38,340 nucleotides of DNA from NCBI GenBank assembly GCA_937884755.1, contig CAKZYJ010000394.1, positions 1-38,340 on the forward strand, in the 5' to 3' direction. Shown piece by piece: positions 8,168 through 18,400 of the stretch. Numbering within the stretch: position 1 is the stretch's first letter; the number at the start of each line of letters is the position of its first letter. The position numbers were made by a program, and so were the translations under genes. The DNA comes from an uncultured Flammeovirgaceae bacterium. Its GTDB lineage: Bacteria > Bacteroidota > Bacteroidia > Cytophagales > Cyclobacteriaceae. The notes under the pieces are model-generated. The model was not told where the DNA came from. It did no database searches and saw only the letters and a list, made by a program, of their open reading frames with translations.

Positions 8168-8767
8168 ATGCGTAAGCGGTTACAAGACCTCAGCAGAGAT
8201 GATTGGAACACATTGTTCCCAATTGAGCTGGTTGATCACAACCCAGATTGGAAAAACATCTTCGAAAAGGAAAAGCGAAAGATTCTTTCCGAAGTGGGGA
8301 AAGATATTGTGTTACGAATTGAACACTTCGGTAGTTCTGCTATTCCGGCCATTAAGTCTAAACCCTATATTGACATACTGATAGAAATACCGAATGACTT
8401 ACTTTTTGATGATCGAGTCATCGTTAAGTTTGAGGCTGTAGGCTACACTCACTTTAAAGTACCCGAACGTGACAATATTGACGCCTATATGTCATTTGGC
8501 AAAGGGTATAATCTCGAGGGTAAGAAGGAACAAATTTTTCACATTCATATGTGCCCCAAAGATAATTATATGTGGAACCAGATTGCCTTTCGTGACTATC
8601 TGAATGAGAATCATGCTAAAGCGAAAGAATATGAAGCTCTAAAACTCAAACTAGCGGCGAAGCACAAGAATGATCGGGGAGCTTACGTTTTAGGTAAGAC
8701 GAACTTTGTGAAAGAAACCGTTGAGATGATAGCGGAAATGAATAGTTCTAAAGGTGATAAAGAATGA
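8168..8767 (+). CDS. GrpB family (UPF0157) nucleotidyltransferase-like protein
   Basis: A 199-residue protein. The signature IEHFGSSAIPAIKSKPYIDI (about 52-71) with downstream charged residues matches the GrpB/UPF0157 family, which has a nucleotidyltransferase-like fold (GSS followed by D-x-hydrophobic) and no firmly assigned substrate. A HIHMCPKDNYMW segment and the C-terminal Y-KTNFV motif are also typical. An in-frame TTG lies six bases upstream of the chosen ATG. The stop overlaps the start of the next gene by four bases, implying translational coupling with the lipoprotein gene. Confidence 0.88.
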   Translation: MRKRLQDLSRDDWNTLFPIELVDHNPDWKNIFEKEKRKILSEVGKDIVLRIEHFGSSAIPAIKSKPYIDILIEIPNDLLFDDRVIVKFEAVGYTHFKVPERDNIDAYMSFGKGYNLEGKKEQIFHIHMCPKDNYMWNQIAFRDYLNENHAKAKEYEALKLKLAAKHKNDRGAYVLGKTNFVKETVEMIAEMNSSKGDKE

Positions 8768-9762
8768 TTGTTTTAGCTAAAATTCTATTTATAGCACTAA
8801 TGGTTACTATCACTTCTTGTGAAAGATCACCTTTCGGCTACAGATACGAACGGGGAAGTTTACCCGAACAGCCGGTAAACCTAACGGAATTTAATACGGA
8901 ATACGACGATTACAATTCCACAGCTCCCACTTTAGGAGAATTGATTCCTTTCTGCTTTTCCACGAATAGACAAAGCCGAGGAAACGCCTTCAACATTATT
9001 TATGAACCGATGAACGTTAATTTTGATAAGACTACTGGTGAGTTAAAGATCACCAACGAATACGCTAACTGGATGGTCTTTAGTGAAGATTATGAAATAA
9101 TAAACCAAGGATTGCAAAAAATTAGAACTACCGCTAACGAGTTCGGGCCAAACCTGGTTGTTGATAATACGCCAGATGGATTTAACTTTACCCTGCTGTA
9201 TTCTACTGATGTAACGGGCAATGCCCAAATCAACTTCATATCTAATCAAACCGAGCCACGGTTTACTGAACCAAAGGAAGTAATTTTCCTGAATTCTGAA
9301 TACGAAGATATGTATCCCACCTTTAATGCTGATCGATCAAGAATTTATTTTTGCTCGGATAGAGAGGATAATAATTTTGATTTCTACTACGTGAATACTG
9401 ATCCTACTCAGGATATTGAAGTGATGCTGGCCGATAATGCTGACTATCAAATAGTGAAAGACACCAATTTATCAAGCAGTCAAGACGATAAATGCCCATT
9501 TATTTACGAAAACCGGATGGTATTTGCCTCTAACCGTGAGGGCGGATTCGGTGGATACGACTTGTACTACAGTCTGCTGGAAAACGGAGAGTGGAGTGAA
9601 CCTATTAATTTTGGTGAAACTATCAATACTGCCTCCGACGAGTTCCGACCTATTCTACTCGAAGAAGGAGTCACCTGGACACAGACCATGATGGTCTTCT
9701 CATCAAACCGAGACGGCGGATTAGGCGGATTTGATTTATACTTTGTAGGAATCTTTCCGTAA
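8764..9762 (+). CDS. exported lipoprotein with PD40 (TolB-like) propeller repeats
   Basis: A 332-residue protein. The N-terminus is a short hydrophobic signal ending in the lipobox ITSC, with C19 as the lipidated residue, so it is anchored in a membrane. Several blades follow the PD40 pattern: a Pro-containing lead, then SRIYFCSDRED, MVFASNREGGFGGYDLYY and MVFSSNRDGGLGGFDLYF. In Bacteroidota such beta-propellers are often outer-membrane or periplasmic proteins. No OmpA-like domain follows, so the peptidoglycan anchor often fused to this fold is absent. The first 150 residues are less clearly repeated. The gene overlaps the GrpB-family gene by four bases. Confidence 0.8.
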   Translation: MIVLAKILFIALMVTITSCERSPFGYRYERGSLPEQPVNLTEFNTEYDDYNSTAPTLGELIPFCFSTNRQSRGNAFNIIYEPMNVNFDKTTGELKITNEYANWMVFSEDYEIINQGLQKIRTTANEFGPNLVVDNTPDGFNFTLLYSTDVTGNAQINFISNQTEPRFTEPKEVIFLNSEYEDMYPTFNADRSRIYFCSDREDNNFDFYYVNTDPTQDIEVMLADNADYQIVKDTNLSSSQDDKCPFIYENRMVFASNREGGFGGYDLYYSLLENGEWSEPINFGETINTASDEFRPILLEEGVTWTQTMMVFSSNRDGGLGGFDLYFVGIFP

Positions 9763-9855
9763 TTGAATCCGCCAAGAACTGTACTGACCCAATTAGCTAA
9801 ATCGAAGTCTTTAGCCAATATGGGGATAAGCTATTAATCCAGTAAATTTACCGCT

Positions 9856-11139
9856 ATGAGCCTACGAAAAGATATCGCGGAGTTAGTAGAAGCGGAGATA
9901 ATCTCTGAAGAAACCGCCGAGCAAATCCACTCCTACTATCAGCAGAAGTCAGGGCAATCGGGTAATCGGTTAGTGATTGCCTTCGGCATCCTAGGTGCTA
10001 TACTGGTGGGCTTAGGTATTATTCTGATCATCGCCCACAATTGGGATAATCTTAGCCGACCTGTTAAAACCACTTTTGCTTTTTTACCGTTGCTGGTGGG
10101 GCAAGGATTGTGTGCTTACGTGCTAATCAAGCAGTCAGAAAGTACCGCCTGGCGGGAAGGCTCGGCTACCTTCCTATTTTTTGCTATCGGAGCCAGTATT
10201 TCACTAGTCAGTCAGATTTACAATATACCGGGCAACATCAGTAGCTTCATACTCACCTGGATGCTGCTTAGTCTACCGTTGGTGTATCTGATCCGTTCTT
10301 CCTCCGTTTCACTGCTTTATCTGATCGGCATTACCTACTACGCCTGCGATCTAAGCTACTGGACGTATCCTTTTCAGCAATCATACCTATACTGGCCACT
10401 ATTGCTGCTAATAGTTCCACACTACTACCAGCTTTATCGCTCGCAAGCCAGCGGTAATTTTACCCTGTTTCACCATTGGTTGGTGCCGCTTTCTGTGATT
10501 ATTTCGTTAGGCACCTTGACCCAAGACCTGGGTGAGCTTATGTTTGTCGCTTACCTTAGCCTGTTCGGCTTGCTTTTCCTTCTGGGTAAATTCCTGGTTT
10601 CCGACTTGTCTCAAGGAAGTAGTAACAGCTACACTGCCCTGGGTTCACTGGGTACCGTAATCGTATTGCTGATCCTTAGCTTTAGTGACTTCTGGTCGAA
10701 TTTATCTCGGGAGCAATTTGGTACCTATGAAGTACTCACCTCGCAGGAGTTTGCCGTAGCGGCTTTGCTTACCCTGTTGGCAGGGTGGTTTCTTTATCTC
10801 TTCCTCAAGCTTAGTTCCTTAAAGGATATTGAGCCCCTTGCACTAGTCTTTCTACTATTTATCCCGGTATTCATTATCGGACTGGTTTCAACAGTGGCTG
10901 TAGTCCTTATCAACCTGATAGTATTTGTAATCGGAACGCTTACTATCCGGAACGGAGCCCGGCGCAATCATTTGGGCATACTGAACTACGGACTGCTAAT
11001 TATTACTGCTCTGGTAGTTTGTCGCTTCTTCGATACTGATTTGAGCTTTGTAGTGCGGGGTATTTTATTTGTAAGTGTGGGAGTAGGCTTCTTTGTGGCC
11101 AACTACCGTATGCTTAAACAGCGAAAAGCCAATGCCTAA
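9856..11139 (+). CDS. DUF2157 multi-pass membrane protein
   Basis: A 427-residue protein. A short cytoplasmic-looking N-terminus (about 1-35; LVEAEIISEETAEQIHSYYQ) precedes some ten or more hydrophobic segments. The N-terminal helix plus ILVGLGIILIIAHNWDNLSR is the DUF2157 signature. Function is unknown. The stop overlaps the following start by eight bases, and DUF2157 is repeatedly found next to or fused with the GDYXXLXY domain encoded there, so the two products probably act together in the membrane. Confidence 0.88.
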   Translation: MSLRKDIAELVEAEIISEETAEQIHSYYQQKSGQSGNRLVIAFGILGAILVGLGIILIIAHNWDNLSRPVKTTFAFLPLLVGQGLCAYVLIKQSESTAWREGSATFLFFAIGASISLVSQIYNIPGNISSFILTWMLLSLPLVYLIRSSSVSLLYLIGITYYACDLSYWTYPFQQSYLYWPLLLLIVPHYYQLYRSQASGNFTLFHHWLVPLSVIISLGTLTQDLGELMFVAYLSLFGLLFLLGKFLVSDLSQGSSNSYTALGSLGTVIVLLILSFSDFWSNLSREQFGTYEVLTSQEFAVAALLTLLAGWFLYLFLKLSSLKDIEPLALVFLLFIPVFIIGLVSTVAVVLINLIVFVIGTLTIRNGARRNHLGILNYGLLIITALVVCRFFDTDLSFVVRGILFVSVGVGFFVANYRMLKQRKANA

Positions 11140-11713
11140 AAAAACTATCCTACTGATTGCCTTTCTGCTAGTAGCCCTGGTACAACTTTACGTACCCGCC
11201 TCAATGATTCTCGACCGTGAAGCCGTATTAGCTCAGGGGACTGAGTACAAATTTCGAACAGCCCCTATTGATCCGAACGACCCTTTCCGGGGAAAGTACA
11301 TTACCCTCAGTTTTGAGGATACCACTGTTCCCATTGTGAATGAAAACGACTGGGTAGCCGGCGAAAGTGTATATGCACTACTTACTATCGATGAACACGG
11401 CTTTGCCCAAATTCAGTCCGTCACCAAAGAACAGCCTGCTGATGATCAAGACTTTCTGAGTACAACGGTCAGCTATGTTTCTTCTAACGGTAACCGTCAA
11501 CTCACGCTACAATATCCCTTTAACCGCTTTTATCTGGAAGAATCTAAAGCCCCCAAAGCCGAACGGGTATACTGGGAATCATTGCGGGAAACTAGCCAAA
11601 CTACTTACGCACTGGTAGCTATCAGCGATGGTGAAGCCGTACTAAAGGATGTACTGATTAATGGAATTTCGGTAAGAGAATTGGCTGACCAAAGTAAAGA
11701 TGGGAATGATTAG
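11132..11713 (+). CDS. GDYXXLXY domain membrane-anchored protein
   Basis: A 193-residue protein with an N-terminal hydrophobic anchor (about 5-23) and an extracytoplasmic domain. The core motif reads DPFRGKYITLSFE, a variant of the family signature FRGDYxxLxY in which Asp is replaced by Lys and the final Tyr by Phe. The start ATG at 11132 lies inside the last codons of the DUF2157 gene; longer frames starting further upstream use TTG and are unlikely. Function is unknown. The next gene is convergent and ends only 9 bases away. Confidence 0.85.
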   Translation: MPKKTILLIAFLLVALVQLYVPASMILDREAVLAQGTEYKFRTAPIDPNDPFRGKYITLSFEDTTVPIVNENDWVAGESVYALLTIDEHGFAQIQSVTKEQPADDQDFLSTTVSYVSSNGNRQLTLQYPFNRFYLEESKAPKAERVYWESLRETSQTTYALVAISDGEAVLKDVLINGISVRELADQSKDGND

Positions 11714-11722
11714 GCTTACGAA

Positions 11723-14700
11723 CTAGAACAGAGCCCGCACTGCAACACTACCACTATGAACTGGCACCTGATCGGGTGACTTCCGCCCCTGGTAGTTCAG
11801 TGTGAGTTGTAGTCCCTTTAGTAGTTGTTGCTGTAGGTTCAGCGACCAACGGGCGTTATTGCCGGGTAGTAACCCTTCCAGCATCTCATAGGCTACCGCC
11901 TGACCGGCATCAGCATTATAGTCAATACTAAGCCACTCCACGGTAGCGTTGATATTGCGCTTCATCACTCTACTGGATTGCAGCTCCCAGCCGACCGACC
12001 GAAGGGTAGCTTCTTCGCCGCCTATTTCGTCCAGCGGAACAGTAGCATTTACTTTGGTAGTCCAACTAGTTTTGGTCACTAATCTGAAACCCATGTGAGG
12101 CTGCCAGTGTAGTTCCGGCGCCAACTGATGTTCGGTAATATCAAAGTTACGGGAATTAACCTGGCCACTTTGCATATCCAGCTCGTACTTTCGGTGAGTT
12201 CGCTGGCTGTTGACTAGTACTTTCCACTTACGGCTCCATTGGTAGCGGAGTTGAGTACGGTAAACTCGAGTAGAACGGTCTTCAGTACCCTGCTGAAGCA
12301 ACTGCTTCCATCGGGTAGTCCGTAGCCCCCCTTCCGCCCCGAAGCGAGGGCTCTGTCGGTTAAAAAAGAAGGTAGAACGTACTGATTCTTTAGCGGATAG
12401 TAAGTCTTCTTCCGCCACCGAATAGCCGGGTAGCACCCGGGCCGCCAATCGGTCATCGGTCTGCTTCTGGTGAATTCGAAGTTGAGTCACATTGGAGAAG
12501 CGTGCAAAAACAGATTTCAGCCCCCCACTTTCATTCCACCCCTGGGGGAATTGAGCCTTCACCCGGTAGTTTAATTGGTTGGTAAATGCCTGAATGTATT
12601 CGTTGCTGGGTACAATCACCCGCACGTAGTTACGTTCGTCCCAGTAGCGCGCCTCATAAAACTCATTGATTTCTTCAATGCCGTTACCGTTATCGTCTCG
12701 CCAAGTAAACATACCTTCTCCGGTGGGTACGCGCACGTACACGAAGTCCCGCCTGATTTCTCTTCCATTCGCCACCGCGTAGGTCAGCGACATCTGTAGT
12801 GAGCGCTTCAGAAAGCTGCCCTTCCAGTCTACCTGCCCCATTACCGAATTCTCAGGAGCTAAGGCTATGGGTTGCCCTTCCCAAAGTGCCGCATTGCGGA
12901 GCTGCACATTCCGGTAGGTAGCATTTACCCTAAGGAAATGCTGCTGCCCTAGCGACTTGTCCCATCGAGCTTGAAGCATCTGTACCTGCTCACTGGTTTT
13001 CATCTCACCCGCTAAAGGAAGTCGGTTATTCCGTACCCGATAATCTACCCGAAAGGTTCCGGAGATACTATCACCTTTGGCCAAGTACCACTGGTGCTCG
13101 TCGTAATGCTCAGCACTGTAGATGACGGAATCGGATTCGGTACTACTCACTTCATTTTCCTCCCGGCGGTAGGTATACCCCGGCGTTACCCAACGGTGCG
13201 GACGATGCACATCTATCTTCATTCTTTTCCAGGAAGCTTGCTGCTGCAGATAGCGGCTCTGCATCAGGAACCCAGTTCCCGCTACGCGAAAGCCACCTAG
13301 CTCCTGAGCCGCTTCCAACGAGTGCTGGCTACCGTTCAGCCAATTGGTTTGCCTACGTCCAACCCAACGGTACTGAATCCGGTTATGGACGTTCTTCACC
13401 AATTGCGTCTGGCTCTGAACGATATGATTGTCAGTCACCGGAGGTAGTAACCCGTTTAGCGTTGGCAGATTAGACCAATCTCGTTCAAAGTCTACCGAGC
13501 GAAAGGGATCAATGGCCTGAAAATAACGATTCGTGTACTCATACTGCAATTGCTGCGACCAGCGGTAGGCTGATCCGGTAGTGAGCGGACGGGGCTGACT
13601 GCGGTATCCGATCACAACTGCCTTTCCCTGATCATCCTGCTGGTCAATGTCGGAGAGAGTATTTTTATCATTCTCTGACAAAGCCAATTCGGTATATAGC
13701 TGGTCGTTCTTGGAAAGTGCTACTTCCGTTCCTACCGAAACTACCCGTTTGCGCTGAGGGGCTGGTAGCTGACGTACCGGATCGTAGTTCCCTTGGGGTA
13801 GGCTGTTTTGGGGAGCTACCCATTCGTAGACTTTACCGTTTACCTGGCTGTTCCGAAGAATATAGTTCCCGTTGCCCTCTCCTACAAAACTGAAGCGAGG
13901 ACGATAGATCGCTTCTTCGCCGCTGCTGAATACAAAAATTGTATAAGTCTGCCCGGCCACTAGGGTATCTTGCTGAGCGTATAAAATTCGGTAGACATTC
14001 CCCACGCCAGGCACATCGGCTTGCTGGCTACCGAAGGCCAAACCCGAACTTTGTCCACTAACCGTATCTACACTACTTACGGTCTGATTGAGACGTTCAT
14101 CGCCAGCTTCGCGTAACTGTTGGTAATCTTCGGGCGATAGTTCAAATCCTAAGGGCCTCCGGGCATTATCTCCTTCCTGATAGTAGTTAATCGAGAATGA
14201 AACCCACTTATGGGTTTGCTGATGACGAGCCGTTAGTATACTTCGGCTATAGCTGCGTTCAGCGTATTCGTAGTCTACCACCACCCGGGAAAACTGCGTG
14301 AGTACTACTCTCGGGGTGAAGGTTATCTCCCCTAGATTGTAGTCGATTGTGTAATCCTGGTCGAAGCCACGGGTTAGTAGCTGTCCGTTATGAAATACTT
14401 TTTCAGAGTTGGCCAACACATAAAACATTCGCTCTCCGTCGGTACCGATAGTGTTATTTCTAGTATTTTCAGGTGAGTTTAATCGGTAGGGTCCCTGCAC
14501 ACTTTCTTGGATCGTCAAGTTGACCGACGCGAATTTTCCCTTAGCAATAGCCGCCCCCACTGAGGTTTGGGCGGTTGCATTTTTTCCTAAGGAATATTGG
14601 GTATTGAGCAGTCCGCCCTGGACATTCCGTTGGTATTTCAGAAAATAGGGCTGCTGTGGTTGGGCAAATAGGGATGTATTGCGAGAAAACGGTGAAACAA

Positions 14701-15406
14701 TATTTCCCATATGGTTCAGTTGTACATCACCTACGTTAAGAGTGGCAAACCGGTGCTTAAACTCGATGAACACATTATCGAACTGCTGGAGCTGTTGGGT
14801 AGTACCGTCGGGCTGTAGCGGAACATTCTGATCGGTGATAGCCGCCCGTATGGATAAATCGTCGGTAAGTTGCCCTTCTATCTGCAAATTAAGCGCGGCG
14901 TTTACGAAGACATCCTGTCTGTTGCCAAACGAAATACCCCGGCTTAGGCTACCGCTTTTTTGCAGCTTAGGTGTATTGATCAGGGTCTCTTGACCCGAAT
15001 TCGCCGGATTAGTGTAGCGGTCGGCATAGCGGATTTCCTGGAATACTGCCGTAGAGTCGTAAACTGATAAGTCGCGACGCACGTGGATCTGGTGCAAACT
15101 AAAAGGTAGCACACGGTAACAAACTGTTACTGATTCGGCATTCCGATTAGGATCATTTAAGTACAAATAACCGGAGGAGTAATCGTAGCTAAACTGATCA
15201 TCGGTAAGGGTATCCTGGTTAATTACAACTTCTAGTGAATTAGGAACTACCGAGAGTGAATCAATCCACAATGAGTCGGACTTTACTAGGAGGGTGCGGC
15301 ATTTATAATTATTACTAGAGGCGGTAGACGAGGCTGACGATTGCGAATAGCCGATAAGGCTTCCTAACCAGAGGAGTAAAAAAAAACCTGACCCAATCCT
15401 TAGCAT
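11723..15406 (-). CDS. giant outer-membrane beta-barrel-type surface protein
   Basis: A 1227-residue exported protein with a signal peptide (about 1-21, ending GYSQ). The N-terminal third has beta-rich modules, including GFDQDYTIDYNLGEITFTPR and SRVVVDYEYAERSY, a module also seen in the gliding/secretion protein SprA and related large Bacteroidota surface proteins. From about residue 390 onward, alternating aromatic/hydrophobic strands suggest a large barrel. The protein ends in Phe (VAVRALF), as expected of an outer-membrane protein recognised by the BAM machinery. There is no TonB box, plug domain or sorting domain. It starts 5 bases after the stop of the NtrY-like kinase gene and is very likely co-transcribed with it. 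Ligand and role are unknown. Confidence 0.75.
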   Translation of the reverse strand: MLRIGSGFFLLLWLGSLIGYSQSSASSTASSNNYKCRTLLVKSDSLWIDSLSVVPNSLEVVINQDTLTDDQFSYDYSSGYLYLNDPNRNAESVTVCYRVLPFSLHQIHVRRDLSVYDSTAVFQEIRYADRYTNPANSGQETLINTPKLQKSGSLSRGISFGNRQDVFVNAALNLQIEGQLTDDLSIRAAITDQNVPLQPDGTTQQLQQFDNVFIEFKHRFATLNVGDVQLNHMGNIVSPFSRNTSLFAQPQQPYFLKYQRNVQGGLLNTQYSLGKNATAQTSVGAAIAKGKFASVNLTIQESVQGPYRLNSPENTRNNTIGTDGERMFYVLANSEKVFHNGQLLTRGFDQDYTIDYNLGEITFTPRVVLTQFSRVVVDYEYAERSYSRSILTARHQQTHKWVSFSINYYQEGDNARRPLGFELSPEDYQQLREAGDERLNQTVSSVDTVSGQSSGLAFGSQQADVPGVGNVYRILYAQQDTLVAGQTYTIFVFSSGEEAIYRPRFSFVGEGNGNYILRNSQVNGKVYEWVAPQNSLPQGNYDPVRQLPAPQRKRVVSVGTEVALSKNDQLYTELALSENDKNTLSDIDQQDDQGKAVVIGYRSQPRPLTTGSAYRWSQQLQYEYTNRYFQAIDPFRSVDFERDWSNLPTLNGLLPPVTDNHIVQSQTQLVKNVHNRIQYRWVGRRQTNWLNGSQHSLEAAQELGGFRVAGTGFLMQSRYLQQQASWKRMKIDVHRPHRWVTPGYTYRREENEVSSTESDSVIYSAEHYDEHQWYLAKGDSISGTFRVDYRVRNNRLPLAGEMKTSEQVQMLQARWDKSLGQQHFLRVNATYRNVQLRNAALWEGQPIALAPENSVMGQVDWKGSFLKRSLQMSLTYAVANGREIRRDFVYVRVPTGEGMFTWRDDNGNGIEEINEFYEARYWDERNYVRVIVPSNEYIQAFTNQLNYRVKAQFPQGWNESGGLKSVFARFSNVTQLRIHQKQTDDRLAARVLPGYSVAEEDLLSAKESVRSTFFFNRQSPRFGAEGGLRTTRWKQLLQQGTEDRSTRVYRTQLRYQWSRKWKVLVNSQRTHRKYELDMQSGQVNSRNFDITEHQLAPELHWQPHMGFRLVTKTSWTTKVNATVPLDEIGGEEATLRSVGWELQSSRVMKRNINATVEWLSIDYNADAGQAVAYEMLEGLLPGNNARWSLNLQQQLLKGLQLTLNYQGRKSPDQVPVHSGSVAVRALF

Positions 15407-15411
15407 ATTGT

Positions 15412-18400
15412 TTAAAGCTCAACCACCGACTGCCGTTCGGTCACGAGGGGAAGCTCGATTAGGAAGGTAGTTCCTACTCCTTCCTTGGTATCAAAAGTAA
15501 TTCGTCCGCCAACGTGCTCGATGCCTCGCTTAGCAATGGCGAGTCCTATTCCCGAACCTGCATATTTGGTGCTAAAGTTGGGCAAAAATACTTTATTCTG
15601 AATCTCTTTCGCTATCCCTGTACCATTATCGCTTACTTTTAAGATAACCCGGTCAGTACCAAACTTTTGCAGGCTCACCCGAATCTTAGGTTCACGATCC
15701 TGAGGAATAGATTGCTTGGCATTAATGATTAGATTACTCACAATGCGACCCATCAGTTGACGGTCGCCCATCACAGTAAATTCTCTACCCACAATGTTCA
15801 GATCAATCGCTATATTCTCTTCTTCATAGAGACTCACGGTGCGTCGCACCACCGAAACCAACTCATAGGGTTCGCTTTTGGGAAGGGGCATTTGGGCAAA
15901 AGAAGAAAAAGAACTGGCAATGTCATTCAGGGTATCGATCTGGTGCAAAAGATTATCCAATGGTTTTTCCATATCCTGTACCTCATTGGGTCCCATCCCG
16001 TATTTAAACTCTTCCGCTAGTCGTCGTTTCAGCAACTGTAGGCTAAGCTTCATAGGCGTTAGCGGGTTCTTGATTTCATGAGCTACCTGCTTGGCCATTT
16101 CCCGCCAGGCTGATTCCTTCTCATTACGAGCCAGAGCAGCTTTACTGGCTTCCAGGTTTACTAACATTCGGTTGTACTCTCCTACCATGAGGCCAATTTC
16201 ATCGTTACTTTCCCAAGAGAGCGGCTCGTTATAGTCGGCCAGCGAAGTACGACGGATTTTCTGTGTGATGTATTTAAGCGGATACGTTAATAATACCGAA
16301 GCTAGATAAGAAATAATTAGGAAGGCGATGAATACGAAAGTAAAAATATTCATTACGTTAGTGAGCACCTGAATAATTCTGGTCTCTAGTTGACTTCTCG
16401 ATTCAAAAAAAGGAATACTAGCAACACCTAGTAGTTGACCAGTTTGGAACGACTTCAGGCCTACATAAGAGGATTTGTAAGACAGTGAGCCTACTGACTC
16501 TTCCAATACGGTTCGGGTGTCTCCTTTCTCCCGGATGGAAACTAATGCCTGAGCGTTGATATGACGAGATAGCAGCTTATTCTCGTAGATCAGCGGCTGG
16601 CTGGCTACGACTAGTTTTCCCGAAGTGTCGAAAATGTTAATATCCGTTTCGGTTACATTGGCAACCTGGCTCACTGTAGCCGAAAAATCATCTTTCGACA
16701 GTTCGCGTTTCTGATAAGCGTCCAACGCAGCCACAATATTTCGGCTGATCTGCTCAGTACGCTCCATGTAAGACTGATTAACCTCCTGATTGTAAGAACT
16801 ACTAATAATGCTGATGGTCGTAATACTTAGGGCCAGTAGTGGCATAAAGAAGGCAGCATTCAAGTAGAGCTGAATTTTTGTTGAGAAATTAAGATTCTCC
16901 CGTCTGAATACAAAGTATACTGAATAGGCTCCTAACAGCAGCAGAATTGAAAAAACCAAGAGCAAGAATAAAAAGGAAAAATTAGAAATAATATCAATGA
17001 ATGAATAAGCAGGAGAAGCAATTACGATGTATTCATCCTCCTGCCCTTTCATCACCAAGTAACTATAGTCGCCTCGATCAACTATCGTTTCCTCTTCTAA
17101 CTCGCTTAGATCATAGTTCTTAAAGTATTGAAATAACTGTTCGTTCCCCGAGGTAAATAATGGCTCGTTCTCAATGATATTTTGATTAGAAGCTGATGAG
17201 AATATCGCGTAGCTGTAATCGCGACTTGGGTAAGCTTGCAGGTAACTTCGGTCAACTAATAATTCCGGGTATACCTGATTGGGAGTAAAACGGCGTAGGA
17301 CTAGTTCTACTAAAATATGCCCAACAACGTTGTTAAAATTCTCTATATCCAGAAAGAGATAGTAGCGCTGGCCACCTTCTGTTTCCGGAATCGTTTCAGT
17401 TCGGTTAATAAAGAATATGTTAGGGTACTCAGTAGAAAACCTGAACGTATCAATATCCTCCTGCCACTCCTGATACGTATAGGTGGGATCACCTCCCAAA
17501 GGCTGCCCTTTGCTATTAAATAAGTACACCTTGATTTCGTAGCGGTCGAAATAGTTACTAAGATATACTCGTCTGATCTTTTCTTTAATGATATCCTTAG
17601 AGGCAAGAGGACTAAACAATCGATTCTTGATTAGCGGATCGTTTTTAATTTTTTCACCAGCTTCCTCTAACAGGTACTCCCCCAAGATGTCATTATCTAC
17701 CACCAGTTGGTTAGCAAATTTCTGTTTGTTGTCCAGCGTTTCAACCTGGTGCATATCGTAAGCGGCTATGGCGCAGGCAGCGGCACTTACCAGTGCACCG
17801 GCAAATACATAAAGAAAGGTGACGTAACTCACTTTAGTAAGGAAGCGGGGCAGATTGAAGAGATATAGCAACACAAAATACGCAGCACTAATCACGATTA
17901 CCGGAAAGGTAGGTACATCTCCAAGGGCACTTAGTATTACTCCGACACCTATTGCGATTAGAAAACTTAACCGCATAGGGAGGTAACTCTTCTGGTTCAG
18001 GCTCATACAGGTCCGGAAGATTAGGTGTACCCCTAGAAAGTAGCTGATAGAGTTGATGATGAATATTAGTAAGCTAATATTCTTCAGCGTAGAAAAAGAT
18101 AAGCTCTCGTTTACGTCTAAGGTCCACTGAGAGTTGTAATAAATACTACGAACAATGTCATAGTGCCAGAAAAGAGCGAATAATAACAAAATAAGCCCTA
18201 GCACGGTAGCAATTGTTTTAACTTCAGACTTACTGCTGATCAACTTACGGTAGGCCTGTGAATCGCGGTAGTAACTAAAGCTGTAGCTGATGATAATAAG
18301 TACCGAAATACAGTTCAACAGTAAGTCGCCAAGCGATGGATTAATGGATGATGAAGCAAACTGCCGTCCGTCAAATAAATCTATAGGCAGTATTCCGTAG

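Noticed and set aside
11723-15406. TonB-dependent receptor
   Set aside because: No plug domain or TonB box was found; only the signal peptide, beta-rich modules and terminal Phe support an outer-membrane protein.
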